Part shown: in pieces, positions 27,054 to 34,999 of the stretch
Numbering within the stretch: the first letter of the stretch is position 1
Layout of the letters: each line of letters starts with the position of its first letter
Assembly: GCF_036046055.1 (NCBI RefSeq)
Contig: NZ_CP107939.1
Span: 1,178,001-1,242,000, forward strand
Length of the DNA: 64,000 nt
Source: Nocardia sp. NBC_00403
GTDB taxonomy: Bacteria; Actinomycetota; Actinomycetes; Mycobacteriales; Mycobacteriaceae
Direction of reading: 5' to 3'
Made by a program: the position numbers and the translations under genes
The notes under the pieces: model-generated
The model's database searches: none
Told to the model about the DNA's origin: nothing
What the model saw: the letters and a program-made list of their open reading frames with translations, nothing else

Positions 27054-28253
27054 TTACGCGGTGTGTGCGGGATCGGCCGCCGGGGTGGTCAGCACGCAGC
27101 GAGTGCCCTGATAGATCGTCGGCATGCACTGGTTGCAGTGCGTACACGGCGAGACCGATATCTCGTCGGCACGCATCCGATTGATCAGTTCGGGGTCGTA
27201 GAGCAGTGCGCGCGCCATGGCGACGAAGTCGAAACCGTGTGCCATGGCGGTGTCGATCGCCGCGCGGGAGGCGATGCCGCCGAGCAGGATCAGTGGGAGG
27301 TCGAGGTCGGCGCGGAAGCGTGCCGCCTCGTCGAGCAGGTAGGCGTCGCGGTAGGGATAGGTGCGCAGGAATTTCCGCCCGATCAGGCGAATTCCCAAGC
27401 GCTGCGGTTGCGGGAATTGGGCGGCGAACTCGCGCAAGGGGACGTCGCCGCGGAACAGGTACATGGGATTGCGCAGCGAGCTGCCGACGGTGAGTTCGAG
27501 AGCGTCGAGGTTTCCGTCCTCGGCCAGCCACTGTGCGACGGTGCGGCTTTCCTCGATGCCGAACCCGCCGCGCACGCCGTCGTCCATATTGAACTTCGCG
27601 AGCACCGCGATCTCGTTGCCGACTTCGTCGCGCACCGCTTCGGCGGTCTGCCTGGCCAGGCGCGCACGGTTGACCAGGGTGCCGCCGTAGGAGTCGGCGC
27701 GTTTGTTCAGCGCCGGGCTGAGGAAGGCGCTGATCAGATAGTTGTGGCCGAAATGTAGCTCCACGGCGTCGAATCCGGCGCGCACCGCGAGCCTCGCGGC
27801 CTCGGCGTGTGCGGCGATGATGCGCCGGATATCGGACTCGGTCGCCGCGTGCGTGACGCGCATGCTGATGGGGCTGAGCTGTCTGCTGGGCGCCAGCGCC
27901 GGTGCGCGGTTGGAAGCCGCGTTGGCGACCGGGCCCGCGTGGCCGAGCTGTGCGGAGACCGCACCGCCCTCGGCGTGTACCGCGTCGGTGAGTCGTTGCA
28001 GTCCGGGCACGGCGCCGGTGCGCATCCAGATCTGATGACGATCGGTGCGGCCCTCCGGCGCCACTGCACAGTAGGCGACGGTGGTCAGTGCCGCGCCGCC
28101 CGCGGCGACTCTGCGGTGAAACTCGATGAGATCGTCGGTGACCAGCGCGTCCGGTGTGCGTCCCTCGAACGTCGCGGCCTTGATGATGCGGTTGCGCAGC
28201 TGGACCGGCCCGAGCATGGCGGGTTGGAATGCATCGCGGGTTTCCGACGACAT
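27054..28253 (-). CDS. Old yellow enzyme family NADH:flavin oxidoreductase
   Basis: This 399-residue protein is a single FMN-binding TIM barrel: LRNRIIKAATFEG near the N-terminus, GHAGPVAN, FDAVELHFGHNYLIS with the substrate-binding His, and LGGIASR/MARALLYDP for the phosphate site. A C-terminal cysteine set (CTHCNQC then C about 10 residues on) resembles the Fe-S motif of larger FadH/TMADH relatives, although the FAD domain is absent. Such enzymes reduce alpha,beta-unsaturated carbonyls or dienoyl thioesters. It is divergent from an SDR gene across 92 bp that contain two KstR-like palindromes, so a role in sterol or related lipid catabolism is plausible. The substrate is unknown. Confidence 0.82.
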   Translation of the reverse strand: MSSETRDAFQPAMLGPVQLRNRIIKAATFEGRTPDALVTDDLIEFHRRVAAGGAALTTVAYCAVAPEGRTDRHQIWMRTGAVPGLQRLTDAVHAEGGAVSAQLGHAGPVANAASNRAPALAPSRQLSPISMRVTHAATESDIRRIIAAHAEAARLAVRAGFDAVELHFGHNYLISAFLSPALNKRADSYGGTLVNRARLARQTAEAVRDEVGNEIAVLAKFNMDDGVRGGFGIEESRTVAQWLAEDGNLDALELTVGSSLRNPMYLFRGDVPLREFAAQFPQPQRLGIRLIGRKFLRTYPYRDAYLLDEAARFRADLDLPLILLGGIASRAAIDTAMAHGFDFVAMARALLYDPELINRMRADEISVSPCTHCNQCMPTIYQGTRCVLTTPAADPAHTA

Positions 28254-28263
28254 GAGCCCAGGC

Positions 28264-28277
28264 TAGAACGTGTTGCA
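28264..28277. promoter_or_regulatory. KstR-like operator 1
   Basis: TAGAACGTGTTGCA matches the published KstR pattern TnnAACnnGTTnnA at every fixed position. It ends 10 bp upstream of the OYE start codon, where a bound repressor would block that transcript. Confidence 0.6.
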
Positions 28278-28310
28278 GTCTTTTGCACCGAAATGCGCAG
28301 CGCGAACATA

Positions 28311-28339
28311 TTGACTCTCTATGAGAACCTGTTCTAATT
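28311..28339 (+). promoter_or_regulatory. Candidate SDR promoter (-35 TTGACT, -10 CTAATT), leaderless
   Basis: TTGACT (28311-28316), a 17-nt spacer and CTAATT (28334-28339) lie 7 nt before the SDR ATG at 28346. The predicted start of transcription falls on the start codon and no Shine-Dalgarno is present, as expected for a leaderless mRNA. Confidence 0.5.
28323..28336. promoter_or_regulatory. KstR-like operator 2, overlapping the SDR -10 region
   Basis: The palindrome AGAACCTGTTCT (28324-28335) continues to AATT, close to the KstR logo as I remember it; against TnnAACnnGTTnnA only the first T (G here) differs. It overlaps the spacer and -10 of the SDR promoter, an ideal repressor position. 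Confidence 0.6.
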
Positions 28340-28345
28340 TTTGGC

Positions 28346-29110
28346 ATGCGTAGATACGAGGGCCGCCGAGTATTGGTCACCGGAGCGGGATCGGGCATCG
28401 GTCAGGGCATTGCCCTGCGGCTGCTCGACGAGGGGGCGCAGCTGGTCGCCGCCGACATCGACCAGCCCGGCCTGGAGGCCACCACGGCGAAGGCGTCCGC
28501 CGCCGACCGGCTGCGGACCGTGCAGGTGAACGTCGCCGATCCCGAGTCGGTGCGCACCGCGACGGGCTCGGCGCTCGAATTTCTCGGTGGTCTCGATGTG
28601 CTGGTGAACGCCGCGGGCATCCTGCGGCCCGCCCGCACCGATGAAATGCCGTTGGAAGTGTGGAATCAGGTGATCTCGGTGAACCTCACCGGAACCTTCC
28701 TGATGACCCAGAGCGCGCTGCCCGCGCTCGTGGAAACCGGGCACGGCGTCGTCGTGAATCTGTCCTCTACTGCGGCCTTCAGTGCCGCGCCCTACCTTGC
28801 TGCCTACGCCGCATCCAAGGGCGGAGTCAATGCATTCACCCACGCCATCGCGCTGGAGTACGCCAAGCAGGGTCTGCGCGCTGTCAATATCGTGCCCGCG
28901 GGCATCACCAGCGGTATCACCACGAAATCCATTCGGGATCAGCCGGAGGGTTTCGACCCGAGTCTGTTCGCGAGGTTGACCGGCTGGCTCAACGGTGGCG
29001 CGCTCGGGACCCCGGACGATATCGCGGGCGTGGTCGCCATGGTCGCCTCCGATGACGGCCGCTACATGACCGGGACCGAGATCCGCATCGACGGCGGGGC
29101 TTTGATGTAG
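28346..29110 (+). CDS. Short-chain dehydrogenase/reductase (classical SDR)
   Basis: A 254-residue protein with all classical SDR landmarks: nucleotide-binding TGAGSGIG (12-19), NAAG (88-91), catalytic Ser about 140, Tyr154 and Lys158 in the YxxxK arrangement (YAASK), and a C-terminal GTEIRIDGGALM. Asp37 after the second strand favours NAD(H). It would oxidise or reduce an alcohol/ketone pair; the specific substrate is not readable. Its promoter contains a KstR-like palindrome and faces an OYE homologue, so a steroid or bile-acid-like substrate is a reasonable hypothesis. The ATG at 28346 is the only start giving the full Rossmann strand, and no ribosome site precedes it. Confidence 0.88.
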   Translation: MRRYEGRRVLVTGAGSGIGQGIALRLLDEGAQLVAADIDQPGLEATTAKASAADRLRTVQVNVADPESVRTATGSALEFLGGLDVLVNAAGILRPARTDEMPLEVWNQVISVNLTGTFLMTQSALPALVETGHGVVVNLSSTAAFSAAPYLAAYAASKGGVNAFTHAIALEYAKQGLRAVNIVPAGITSGITTKSIRDQPEGFDPSLFARLTGWLNGGALGTPDDIAGVVAMVASDDGRYMTGTEIRIDGGALM

Positions 29111-29113
29111 TCC

Positions 29114-29427
29114 CTACGCGGGCGTGGCGACCAAAAGGTGGTGTGGGATCGGCGGGTTGGGCAGCTCGTGGTGCGTAACGGAACACCCGGCGCGTTCCAG
29201 CGCGTCGATCACCTCGGGCACCGGCCGCAACGTGAATCCGTAGGCGGTGAACGGCATTTTTGCCATGGCGTCGGCATCGCCGATGCCGATCACGAGGTGG
29301 CCGCCCGCCCGGACGACGCGGGCGAGTTCGGCGCAGGCGACGCCCTTGCCGAGCACGCCGTGTGGGTTGCCGAGCTGACCGGCGAGGGTGGACAGCAGTC
29401 GCGCGCGGACTCCATTCGTGGCGCCAT
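29114..29427 (-). pseudogene. Remnant of a class I SAM-dependent methyltransferase
   Basis: The open part reads LLSTLAGQLGNPHG, typical of the N-terminus of a family of Nocardia/Streptomyces methyltransferases, and runs directly into CAELARVVRAGGHLVIGIGD and PFTAYGFTLRP from their C-terminal half. The roughly 100-residue SAM-binding core that should separate them is missing, an apparent in-frame deletion. In addition, the likely ATG at 29427 (MAPRMESAR) is out of frame with the rest across a CGCGCG run (29399-29406), suggesting a 2-bp slippage. The longest in-frame start is a GTG at 29356 leaving 80 residues. No functional enzyme is expected. Family membership is by recall of the conserved segments. 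Confidence 0.65.
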
Positions 29428-29537
29428 CGTAGCCACCGCTGCGGCGCTATTTGGATCATCGGCGTTTCGAATACTGTTGCTGCCCCGCCGGATCGGATTC
29501 GATCGAAGGCCACGCTGCGGAACGGAAGGATGACCGG

Positions 29538-30950
29538 ATGCGATCACCGCTGATTCTCCTGGCCGCCTCCGCATTAGCGCTCATGCCCGCGAGCACCGCC
29601 GACGCGGCGGGGCAGTGGGGTCCGCTGGCCTCGCCCAACCCGCATCTCGGGCCGCCCGGCACCGCGACCATGCACGGCGACGCCGGCTCGTCGGACGCGA
29701 CACCTTTGGCGGGCCCTGGACCCGGCAACGTGTCGGTGGGCGTTTATCCGCTTGCGGCGGCTTGTCCGACGCTGCTGCAGGGCTCGGACGGACTCGTGGT
29801 CGCGCTGTGCACCGCGATCGCGGGGCAAGCTCCGGTCCTACACCTGCTCGATCCGGCCGGTGGTGCGCCACTCGGTGCCTCGCTGGCTGCGCTCACCTTG
29901 ACCAAGGGCAGTCTGCTCGGCGGCGTATACGCCTACCTGGACAACGCCGACCGGCTGGTGGTCGTGGACGGGAACCGCACGTTGCTGCGCGTCGCCCACA
30001 CCCACGATGCGGCAGGCGGGTGGCAGCTCGCGGTCGAGTCGTCGACCGATCTCTCCTCGGCAATTCCGGTCGGCGACAACGTCACCGGGCTCGTTCCGGA
30101 TTGGTCCGGCAATGTCTGGTTTGCGACCGGCAAGGGCCTGGTCGGACTGGTTGCGCCCACGGGCCGGGCGGCGGTCGTCGCGCTGCCCGCGGGCGAGCAG
30201 GTCGCCAACAGCATTTCCGCGGCACCGAGCGGGCGCATCGCCGTCGCGACCACGCACGCCCTCTATGAATTGCGGGCCGCGGCGGGACGACCCGAGGTGC
30301 TCTGGCGTGCGCCTTACGATCGCGGCCGGGCGCGCAAGCCCGGCCAGCTCAGCTGGGGAACCGGTTCCACGCCTACCTATTTCGGTCCGAACACCGGCGC
30401 CGATTACCTGACGATTGTGGACAACGCCGACGGCCGGGTCAATGCGCTGGTCTTCCGTTCGGGCAGCGGCCAGTTGGTGTGCACACAGCCGGTGCTCACG
30501 AAGGGCGGTGCCGGCAGCGAGAATTCACCGATCGGCATCGGCCGCTCACTGTTCGTCGCCAGCACCTACGGCTATCCGTATCCCGCTGTCCCCGAGGGTG
30601 CGGGCCAGGCGGTTCCGGCCACCGCGCCGTTCATCGGCGGTATGACTCGCGTCGACGTCGACGGCGCGGGGTGCCACACGGTCTGGGAGAGCACGGTGCG
30701 CAGCGCCGCCGTTCCACATCTATCCACAGTCGACAGTGCGATATACACAGTGACGCGAATCGGTCTCGACACCACAACGCCGCTGGACGGTTACGCCTTC
30801 ACAGTCATCGATCCGGACACCGGCTCCGTCACCTCGAGCAGGCCGCTCCCCGGCACCGTCGCCGACGACCCACTGCAGACATCGCCGCTGGTCACCCATG
30901 GTGGCGAGGTCCTGCAGGGCACGATCACCGGGATACTGCGCATCCGTTGA
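29538..30950 (+). CDS. Secreted protein with repeated beta-strand segments, propeller-like
   Basis: A 470-residue protein starting at an ATG 8 nt after GGAAGG; an in-frame upstream extension lacks a better start. Residues 1-24 form a signal peptide (SPLILLAASALALMPASTADAA), with no lipobox cysteine. The body repeats motifs such as GLVPDWSGNVWFATG, SISAAPSGRIAVATTHALY and TPLDGYAFTVIDPDTG, which look like blades of a beta-propeller of the SMP-30/PQQ-like sort. Three or four cysteines may form disulfides. It would act outside the membrane. No catalytic motif is recognised, and its neighbours give no pathway. Confidence 0.8.
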   Translation: MRSPLILLAASALALMPASTADAAGQWGPLASPNPHLGPPGTATMHGDAGSSDATPLAGPGPGNVSVGVYPLAAACPTLLQGSDGLVVALCTAIAGQAPVLHLLDPAGGAPLGASLAALTLTKGSLLGGVYAYLDNADRLVVVDGNRTLLRVAHTHDAAGGWQLAVESSTDLSSAIPVGDNVTGLVPDWSGNVWFATGKGLVGLVAPTGRAAVVALPAGEQVANSISAAPSGRIAVATTHALYELRAAAGRPEVLWRAPYDRGRARKPGQLSWGTGSTPTYFGPNTGADYLTIVDNADGRVNALVFRSGSGQLVCTQPVLTKGGAGSENSPIGIGRSLFVASTYGYPYPAVPEGAGQAVPATAPFIGGMTRVDVDGAGCHTVWESTVRSAAVPHLSTVDSAIYTVTRIGLDTTTPLDGYAFTVIDPDTGSVTSSRPLPGTVADDPLQTSPLVTHGGEVLQGTITGILRIR

Positions 30951-31331
30951 CACGCCGCCGCACGGCCATTCGATGCTGGGGATCCACGGCCGGCACCCGG
31001 TGAATCGCTCCCGGTGGAAGTGCCTGTGGATAGTGCGGCACAACACTTTTGGTCTCGACCGATGATCGAGACTTTCCACAGGCCCTGTGCATACCTGCGT
31101 GACACCTGTGAGTGGTTGTCGAGTGTGTGGACCGCTCAGTGCAGTGCTTGTGGATAGCACGCCCAGATTGTGGGCTCGAATGCGCGGCAGTGACGTTCGG
31201 CCGCGCACCGGGCGTCACGAGTCTGCACAGGCTGTGCAGTGCCAAGTCTGCACATCCTGTGCGATAGGAGATTTCGCAGCAGCCCGGCCCGCCGGCCTTC
31301 GAGCTCGCTGCGATACCGATCGTGAAGGGGA
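30951..31331. other. Gene-free 381 bp with hairpin, DnaA-box-like words and twin palindromes
   Basis: No credible ORF. Contains the inverted repeat GTCTCGA/TCGAGAC (31052-31072) flanked by T-runs, a possible terminator for the upstream secreted protein. DnaA-box-like words occur at 31025-31033 (TGTGGATAG), 31073-31081 (TTTCCACAG) and 31149-31157 (TGTGGATAG). Two related palindromes, CTGCACA-GGC-TGTGCAG (31223-31239) and CTGCACA-TCC-TGTGCGA (31248-31264), lie with centres 25 bp apart. Confidence 0.6.
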
Positions 31332-31976
31332 TCAGTCGGACGCGTTCGGGCCGGTGGCGAGTCCACGCTGGATGACGGCGAGGGTGTGGGTGATGGCCTG
31401 TTCTCGTGCGGCGTCGTCCAGGCCGCGGATGGGTCCTTCGACCATCAGTGCGGCAAGTCCGTGCACCATTGCCCAGGCCGCGATTTCGGCGTCGGGGCGG
31501 TGTGCCGGGTCCATGTAGCCGATCTCGACGAGCTCGTCGAGCACTGCGGACAACAGGTTGAACGCAGGCGAGTCTTCCGGTGCTCCGTCGACGGGGCCGG
31601 TTTCGCAGAAGGCGGTGCGGAACAGCCCGGGTTCCGCTCTGGCGAAGGCGATATACCCGCGGCCGACCGCATTCAGGCGCAAGATCGCGTGCGCCTCGGG
31701 GCCAAGGGATTCCACACCGGCGGACATCGCCCCGAACAGGCTCTGCTGTGCCTCGGCCTGCGCGGCGCCGAGCAGTTGTTCGTGATTGGTGAAGTGGCGA
31801 TAGGCCGCGGTCGGCGTGACACCGACCAGCCGGGCGGCCGCGCGCACGGTCACCGCCTCCGGCCCGCCGGTTTCCGCGAGCTCGGCGGCGGCGCGCACGA
31901 GCGCGTTGCGCAGGTCGCCGTGGTGGTACGGGCCTTCGCGGTGGCCGCGCTTGGTCGCTGATTCCGAGTTCGTCAT
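31332..31976 (-). CDS. TetR/AcrR family transcriptional regulator
   Basis: A 214-residue regulator from the ATG at 31976 (MTNSESATKRG); the frame extends 15 residues further but those lie in the divergent promoter. The N-terminal HTH is clear: ALVRAAAELAETGG then VTVRAAARLVGVTPTAAYRHF. The C-terminal ligand domain contains WAMVHGLAALMVEGP, as in the WHG subgroup. It faces the MMPL exporter gene across 91 bp, the usual layout of a repressor controlling its own gene and an efflux pump. The ligand is unknown. Confidence 0.88.
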   Translation of the reverse strand: MTNSESATKRGHREGPYHHGDLRNALVRAAAELAETGGPEAVTVRAAARLVGVTPTAAYRHFTNHEQLLGAAQAEAQQSLFGAMSAGVESLGPEAHAILRLNAVGRGYIAFARAEPGLFRTAFCETGPVDGAPEDSPAFNLLSAVLDELVEIGYMDPAHRPDAEIAAWAMVHGLAALMVEGPIRGLDDAAREQAITHTLAVIQRGLATGPNASD

Positions 31977-31985
31977 CTTTTCGAT

Positions 31986-32023
31986 GTTGACACCCGCACA
32001 CATCTCATGGCAAGTTAACACCC
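31986..32023. promoter_or_regulatory. Direct repeat in the TetR/MMPL divergent promoter
   Basis: GTTGACACCC (31986-31995) and GTTAACACCC (32014-32023) repeat with a 28-bp period, placed between the two divergent genes. Candidate binding sites for the adjacent TetR protein; direct rather than inverted symmetry makes this tentative. Confidence 0.3.
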
Positions 32024-32067
32024 ATCAAGTTTGCGACCGTAAACATTCTCGATCGGGGAGGCCCGAT

Positions 32068-34233
32068 ATGTTCGAAACACTCGGCAGATTCACCGTCCGC
32101 CACGCCCGCTGGATACTCGTCGTCGGCGTATTCGCGCTGCTCGCGGGCGGGGTGGTCGGCGCAACCGCGTTCAGCAAAATGCAGCCAGGAGGGCAGGAGG
32201 ATCCGCACGCGCAGTCCAGCGCCGCAACGAGCCGATTGGCGGACAAGTTCGGTGCGGACACCGACTATGTCTTCCTGATCGGCGCGAAGACCGGCACCGT
32301 CGACGACACCGGTGTCGCCGATCTCGGCCGGGACCTGGTGCACCGACTCGCGGCCGACAGCAGGCTCACCAATGTCGTCTCGTATTGGGAGACCGGATCG
32401 CCTGCGATGCGGTCCGCCGACGGAACCGCAGCCGTTATCCTTGCGGGCAGTTCCGCCAAGGCCGCCGCCGACAAGGAGAAGGACGCCGAGGCGATCGTCG
32501 AGGATTACCGTGCCGACGGCCCGGTCGCGCAGATTCGCATCGGCGGCAGCTCCGCGATCTTCCATTCGATCACCGAGCAGATCGGCAAGGATCTCGGTCT
32601 CGCGGAAGCCGTTGCCGTGCCGCTGATCCTGGCACTGCTGGTGCTCGCCTTCGGCAATGTGATCGCCGCGCTGCTCACCCTGGTCGTCGGCGGGATCGCC
32701 ATTCTGGGTACCTTCACCGAACTCGCGATCCTGGGCTCGGTCACCGATGTGTCGATCTACGCGGTGAACCTCACCACCGGCCTCGGACTCGGGCTCGCGG
32801 TCGACTACGGGTTGCTGATGGTCAGCCGATTCCGGGAACGGCGTGCGGCAGGCGCGGAGCCGTCCGATGCGGTGGTCGCCGCGGTGTCGACGGCAGGCCG
32901 CACCATCGTTTTCAGCGCGGCGACGGTGGTCGCGGCACTCTCGGCCCTGGTGATCTTCCCGCAGTACTTCCTGCGCTCGTTCGCCTACGGCGGGATCGGT
33001 GTTGTGGGCATCTCCGCACTGGCCGCGGTAGTCGTGCTGCCCGCGCTGCTCGCGGTGCTCGGTGCACGCACCGATTCCTGGCGGGTGCCCGGTGTCCGCG
33101 GGATCCGTGGTGACGCGACGCCGTTCTGGGCAGGCGTCGCCGGTTTCGCGATGCGCAGGCCGGCACTGGCAGGTGTTCCGGTGGTTGCGGTGCTGCTGCT
33201 TGCCGCGGCGCCGCTGCTGAATGTGCAGTTCGGCACCCCCGACGATCGGGTGCTGCCCACCAGCGCCGAGGTGCGGCAGGTCGGTGATGCGATGCGCGAC
33301 GATTTCGGCGGCGGCGACGCCAACGCGCTGTCGGTGGTCACGACGGCCGGGGTGGCCGCAGGCCGGCTTGCGGACTACGCGCGCACCCTGTCACTGGTCG
33401 AGCACGTCACACAGGTCGATTCCAGCGCGGGCACTTTCGTGCGCGGCGCACCGTCCGCGACCTCGCCCGCCGATGCCAGGTTCGCCCGTCCCGAGGCGCA
33501 GCGGCTGGCCGTGCTCACCGACCTGGACCTCAACTCGAGCGCCGCTGGTGAGCTGGTCGACAAGGTGCGCGAGGTACCGAGCCCGGCCGGGGCGAGTGCC
33601 TTGGTCGGCGGGCAGGCCGCCGAGCTGCGTGACAGCCTCGCCTCGATCGGGTCGAAGCTGCCCATCGCGATCGGCTGGATCGTGCTGACGACCTTCGTGC
33701 TGCTGTTCCTGTTCACCGGCAGCATCGTGCAGCCGCTGCGCGCCCTGCTGTCGAACGTGCTGAGCCTGGCCGCGACCCTCGGCCTGATGGTGTTCATCTT
33801 CCAGAACGGCCACCTGTCCGGCCTGATCGGTTTCACACCCGCGCCACTGGACGTGTCGATGTTGCTGCTGTTGTTCTGCATCACCTTCGGCCTGTCGATG
33901 GACTACGAGGTGTTCGTGATCAGCCGGATCAAGGAGTTGCGCGACCTTGGCGTGTCCGCGGGTGACGCGGTCGTCGAGGGCTTGGCCAGGACCGGCAGGC
34001 TCGTCACCACCGCCGCGGCGCTGATCTCGATCAGCTTCCTCGCCTTCACCACCAGCGATGTCCGGTTCATCCAGTTCTTCGGGCTCGGTGCGGGTTTGGC
34101 GATTCTGGTCGACGCGACGCTGGTGCGCGGCGTGCTGGTGCCGGTAGCGATGCGACTGCTCGGCCGGGCCGCCTGGTACGCGCCACGGCCGATGCGGTTG
34201 GTGCACGCTCGGGTCGGTCTCGCCGAGGGCTGA
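32068..34233 (+). CDS. MMPL/RND family membrane transporter
   Basis: A 721-residue protein from an ATG preceded by GGGGAGG; the longer frame upstream is promoter DNA. Topology fits MMPL: one span at 15-37, an extracytoplasmic domain (about 38-185), a bundle of five spans (about 190-345), a second span near 370-390, a second external domain, and a final five-span bundle. The paired signatures GLGLAVDYGLLMVSR and FGLSMDYEVFVISR carry the Asp-Tyr pairs used for proton relay. Family members export lipids or small hydrophobic compounds with the proton gradient. It is likely repressed by the divergent TetR. The cargo is not identifiable. Confidence 0.9.
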   Translation: MFETLGRFTVRHARWILVVGVFALLAGGVVGATAFSKMQPGGQEDPHAQSSAATSRLADKFGADTDYVFLIGAKTGTVDDTGVADLGRDLVHRLAADSRLTNVVSYWETGSPAMRSADGTAAVILAGSSAKAAADKEKDAEAIVEDYRADGPVAQIRIGGSSAIFHSITEQIGKDLGLAEAVAVPLILALLVLAFGNVIAALLTLVVGGIAILGTFTELAILGSVTDVSIYAVNLTTGLGLGLAVDYGLLMVSRFRERRAAGAEPSDAVVAAVSTAGRTIVFSAATVVAALSALVIFPQYFLRSFAYGGIGVVGISALAAVVVLPALLAVLGARTDSWRVPGVRGIRGDATPFWAGVAGFAMRRPALAGVPVVAVLLLAAAPLLNVQFGTPDDRVLPTSAEVRQVGDAMRDDFGGGDANALSVVTTAGVAAGRLADYARTLSLVEHVTQVDSSAGTFVRGAPSATSPADARFARPEAQRLAVLTDLDLNSSAAGELVDKVREVPSPAGASALVGGQAAELRDSLASIGSKLPIAIGWIVLTTFVLLFLFTGSIVQPLRALLSNVLSLAATLGLMVFIFQNGHLSGLIGFTPAPLDVSMLLLLFCITFGLSMDYEVFVISRIKELRDLGVSAGDAVVEGLARTGRLVTTAAALISISFLAFTTSDVRFIQFFGLGAGLAILVDATLVRGVLVPVAMRLLGRAAWYAPRPMRLVHARVGLAEG

Positions 34234-34241
34234 CCGAGGTT

Positions 34242-34284
34242 CGTCGGACGGCCCTCGCGCTCGGTGTGCGGGGGCCGTCCGACG
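34242..34284 (+). terminator. Stem-loop after the MMPL gene
   Basis: Perfect 13-bp inverted repeat (CGTCGGACGGCCC at 34242-34254, complement at 34272-34284) starting 8 bp after the MMPL stop. No U-run. Confidence 0.75.
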
Positions 34285-34650
34285 CATTCCCGGATGTTGT
34301 CGGCAGCGCGGTGAAACATCTGCCACTGTGTGGATTTCGCCTGGTTCGAGCACGTTCTCGGAGGCGATGAGGCGAAGATCACACGCGGCTACATAGTTGC
34401 GGCCGCGGTGCTGATGGCAGCAGAGCCGATGGCGTGAGCAACCACCGTTGCGCAACTGGTTATTTCTGATCTTGACGGGCCATCGGTATACCTACGTGCA
34501 GCACCTCATGGCACATATCTTGTTTATTACGCTTTAAACAAACCTTGAGTCGCTTTCTGTTCATCCACTGTCCAGCTATCTCCATTAGCGGCCGCTAAAC
34601 ATGCAGGTAGTGACGCGTGTCTGGCGACCATGGAGAGATCTATTGAATGG
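34285..34650. other. Gene-free, partly AT-rich segment with a 14-bp palindrome
   Basis: No supported ORF. Base composition drops sharply at about 34440-34585 relative to the flanking genes (for example TGTTTATTACGCTTTAAAC). It contains TTAGCGGCCGCTAA (34585-34598), a perfect 14-bp palindrome. It leads into the helices described next and could hold a promoter, but no confident -35/-10 pair was found. Confidence 0.5.
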
Positions 34651-34782
34651 CTCCAGCTAATCGTTCGGAGAATGTTTGGTGCGCGGCCCGGTGGTTAAGG
34701 ACCGCCACGCGGTATCGCGTGGCAGAGACCCTTTGTGGGCCGGTAACTCGGCGCCCGAAGTGCCGCCATAGGTTAGCTGGAG
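34651..34782 (+). ncRNA. Candidate structured RNA element (nested helices)
   Basis: CTCCAGCTAA (34651-34660) pairs perfectly with TTAGCTGGAG (34773-34782), extendable to about 13 bp with one G-U at each end. Inside it CGGCCC (34684-34689) pairs with GGGCCG (34737-34742), and inside that GCCACGCG-GTAT-CGCGTGGC (34704-34723) forms an 8-bp hairpin. Three nested, mutually compatible helices in gene-free DNA suggest a folded RNA or a structured DNA element. It does not fit a tRNA or any riboswitch consensus I can recall. Both strands would fold similarly, so the strand is a guess. Confidence 0.4.
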
Positions 34783-34890
34783 TAGTGAAAAACCATGCGC
34801 CCACATGGGTTTGCTGGCGTGCTGCTTTATACGCTCGGCCTCGGCGTGGAGGGTTGCGTGCGGATAACGATTGTGTACAGTTGACGGTAA

Positions 34891-34928
34891 CGCTGGCCGC
34901 AGCTGAGCTGGACTCGCTGCGGCCAGCG
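34891..34928. terminator. Strong stem-loop downstream of the SpoIIM-family gene
   Basis: CGCTGGCCGCAGC (34891-34903) and its exact complement (34916-34928) form a 13-bp stem with a 12-nt loop. It is 72 bp past the stop of the minus-strand SpoIIM-like gene and also about 110 bp past the putative structured RNA on the plus strand, so it could terminate either. Confidence 0.6.
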
Positions 34929-34999
34929 GAACTCAAATGGGGGAGTCGAAAACTAGGCTGTAGCGCATCGTTGCTACCGATTGCCCAGAGTCATTTCAC

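Noticed and set aside
26416..28398. Single 660-codon frame covering the membrane protein and the OYE gene region
   Set aside because: Only its last 173 codons are coding; the upstream part is antisense-like to the real OYE frame and Arg-rich.
34680..34782. Possible tRNA (GTGGTTAAGG resembles a D-arm)
   Set aside because: No 7-nt anticodon loop, no T-loop GTTCGA and no CCA-compatible acceptor stem could be placed.
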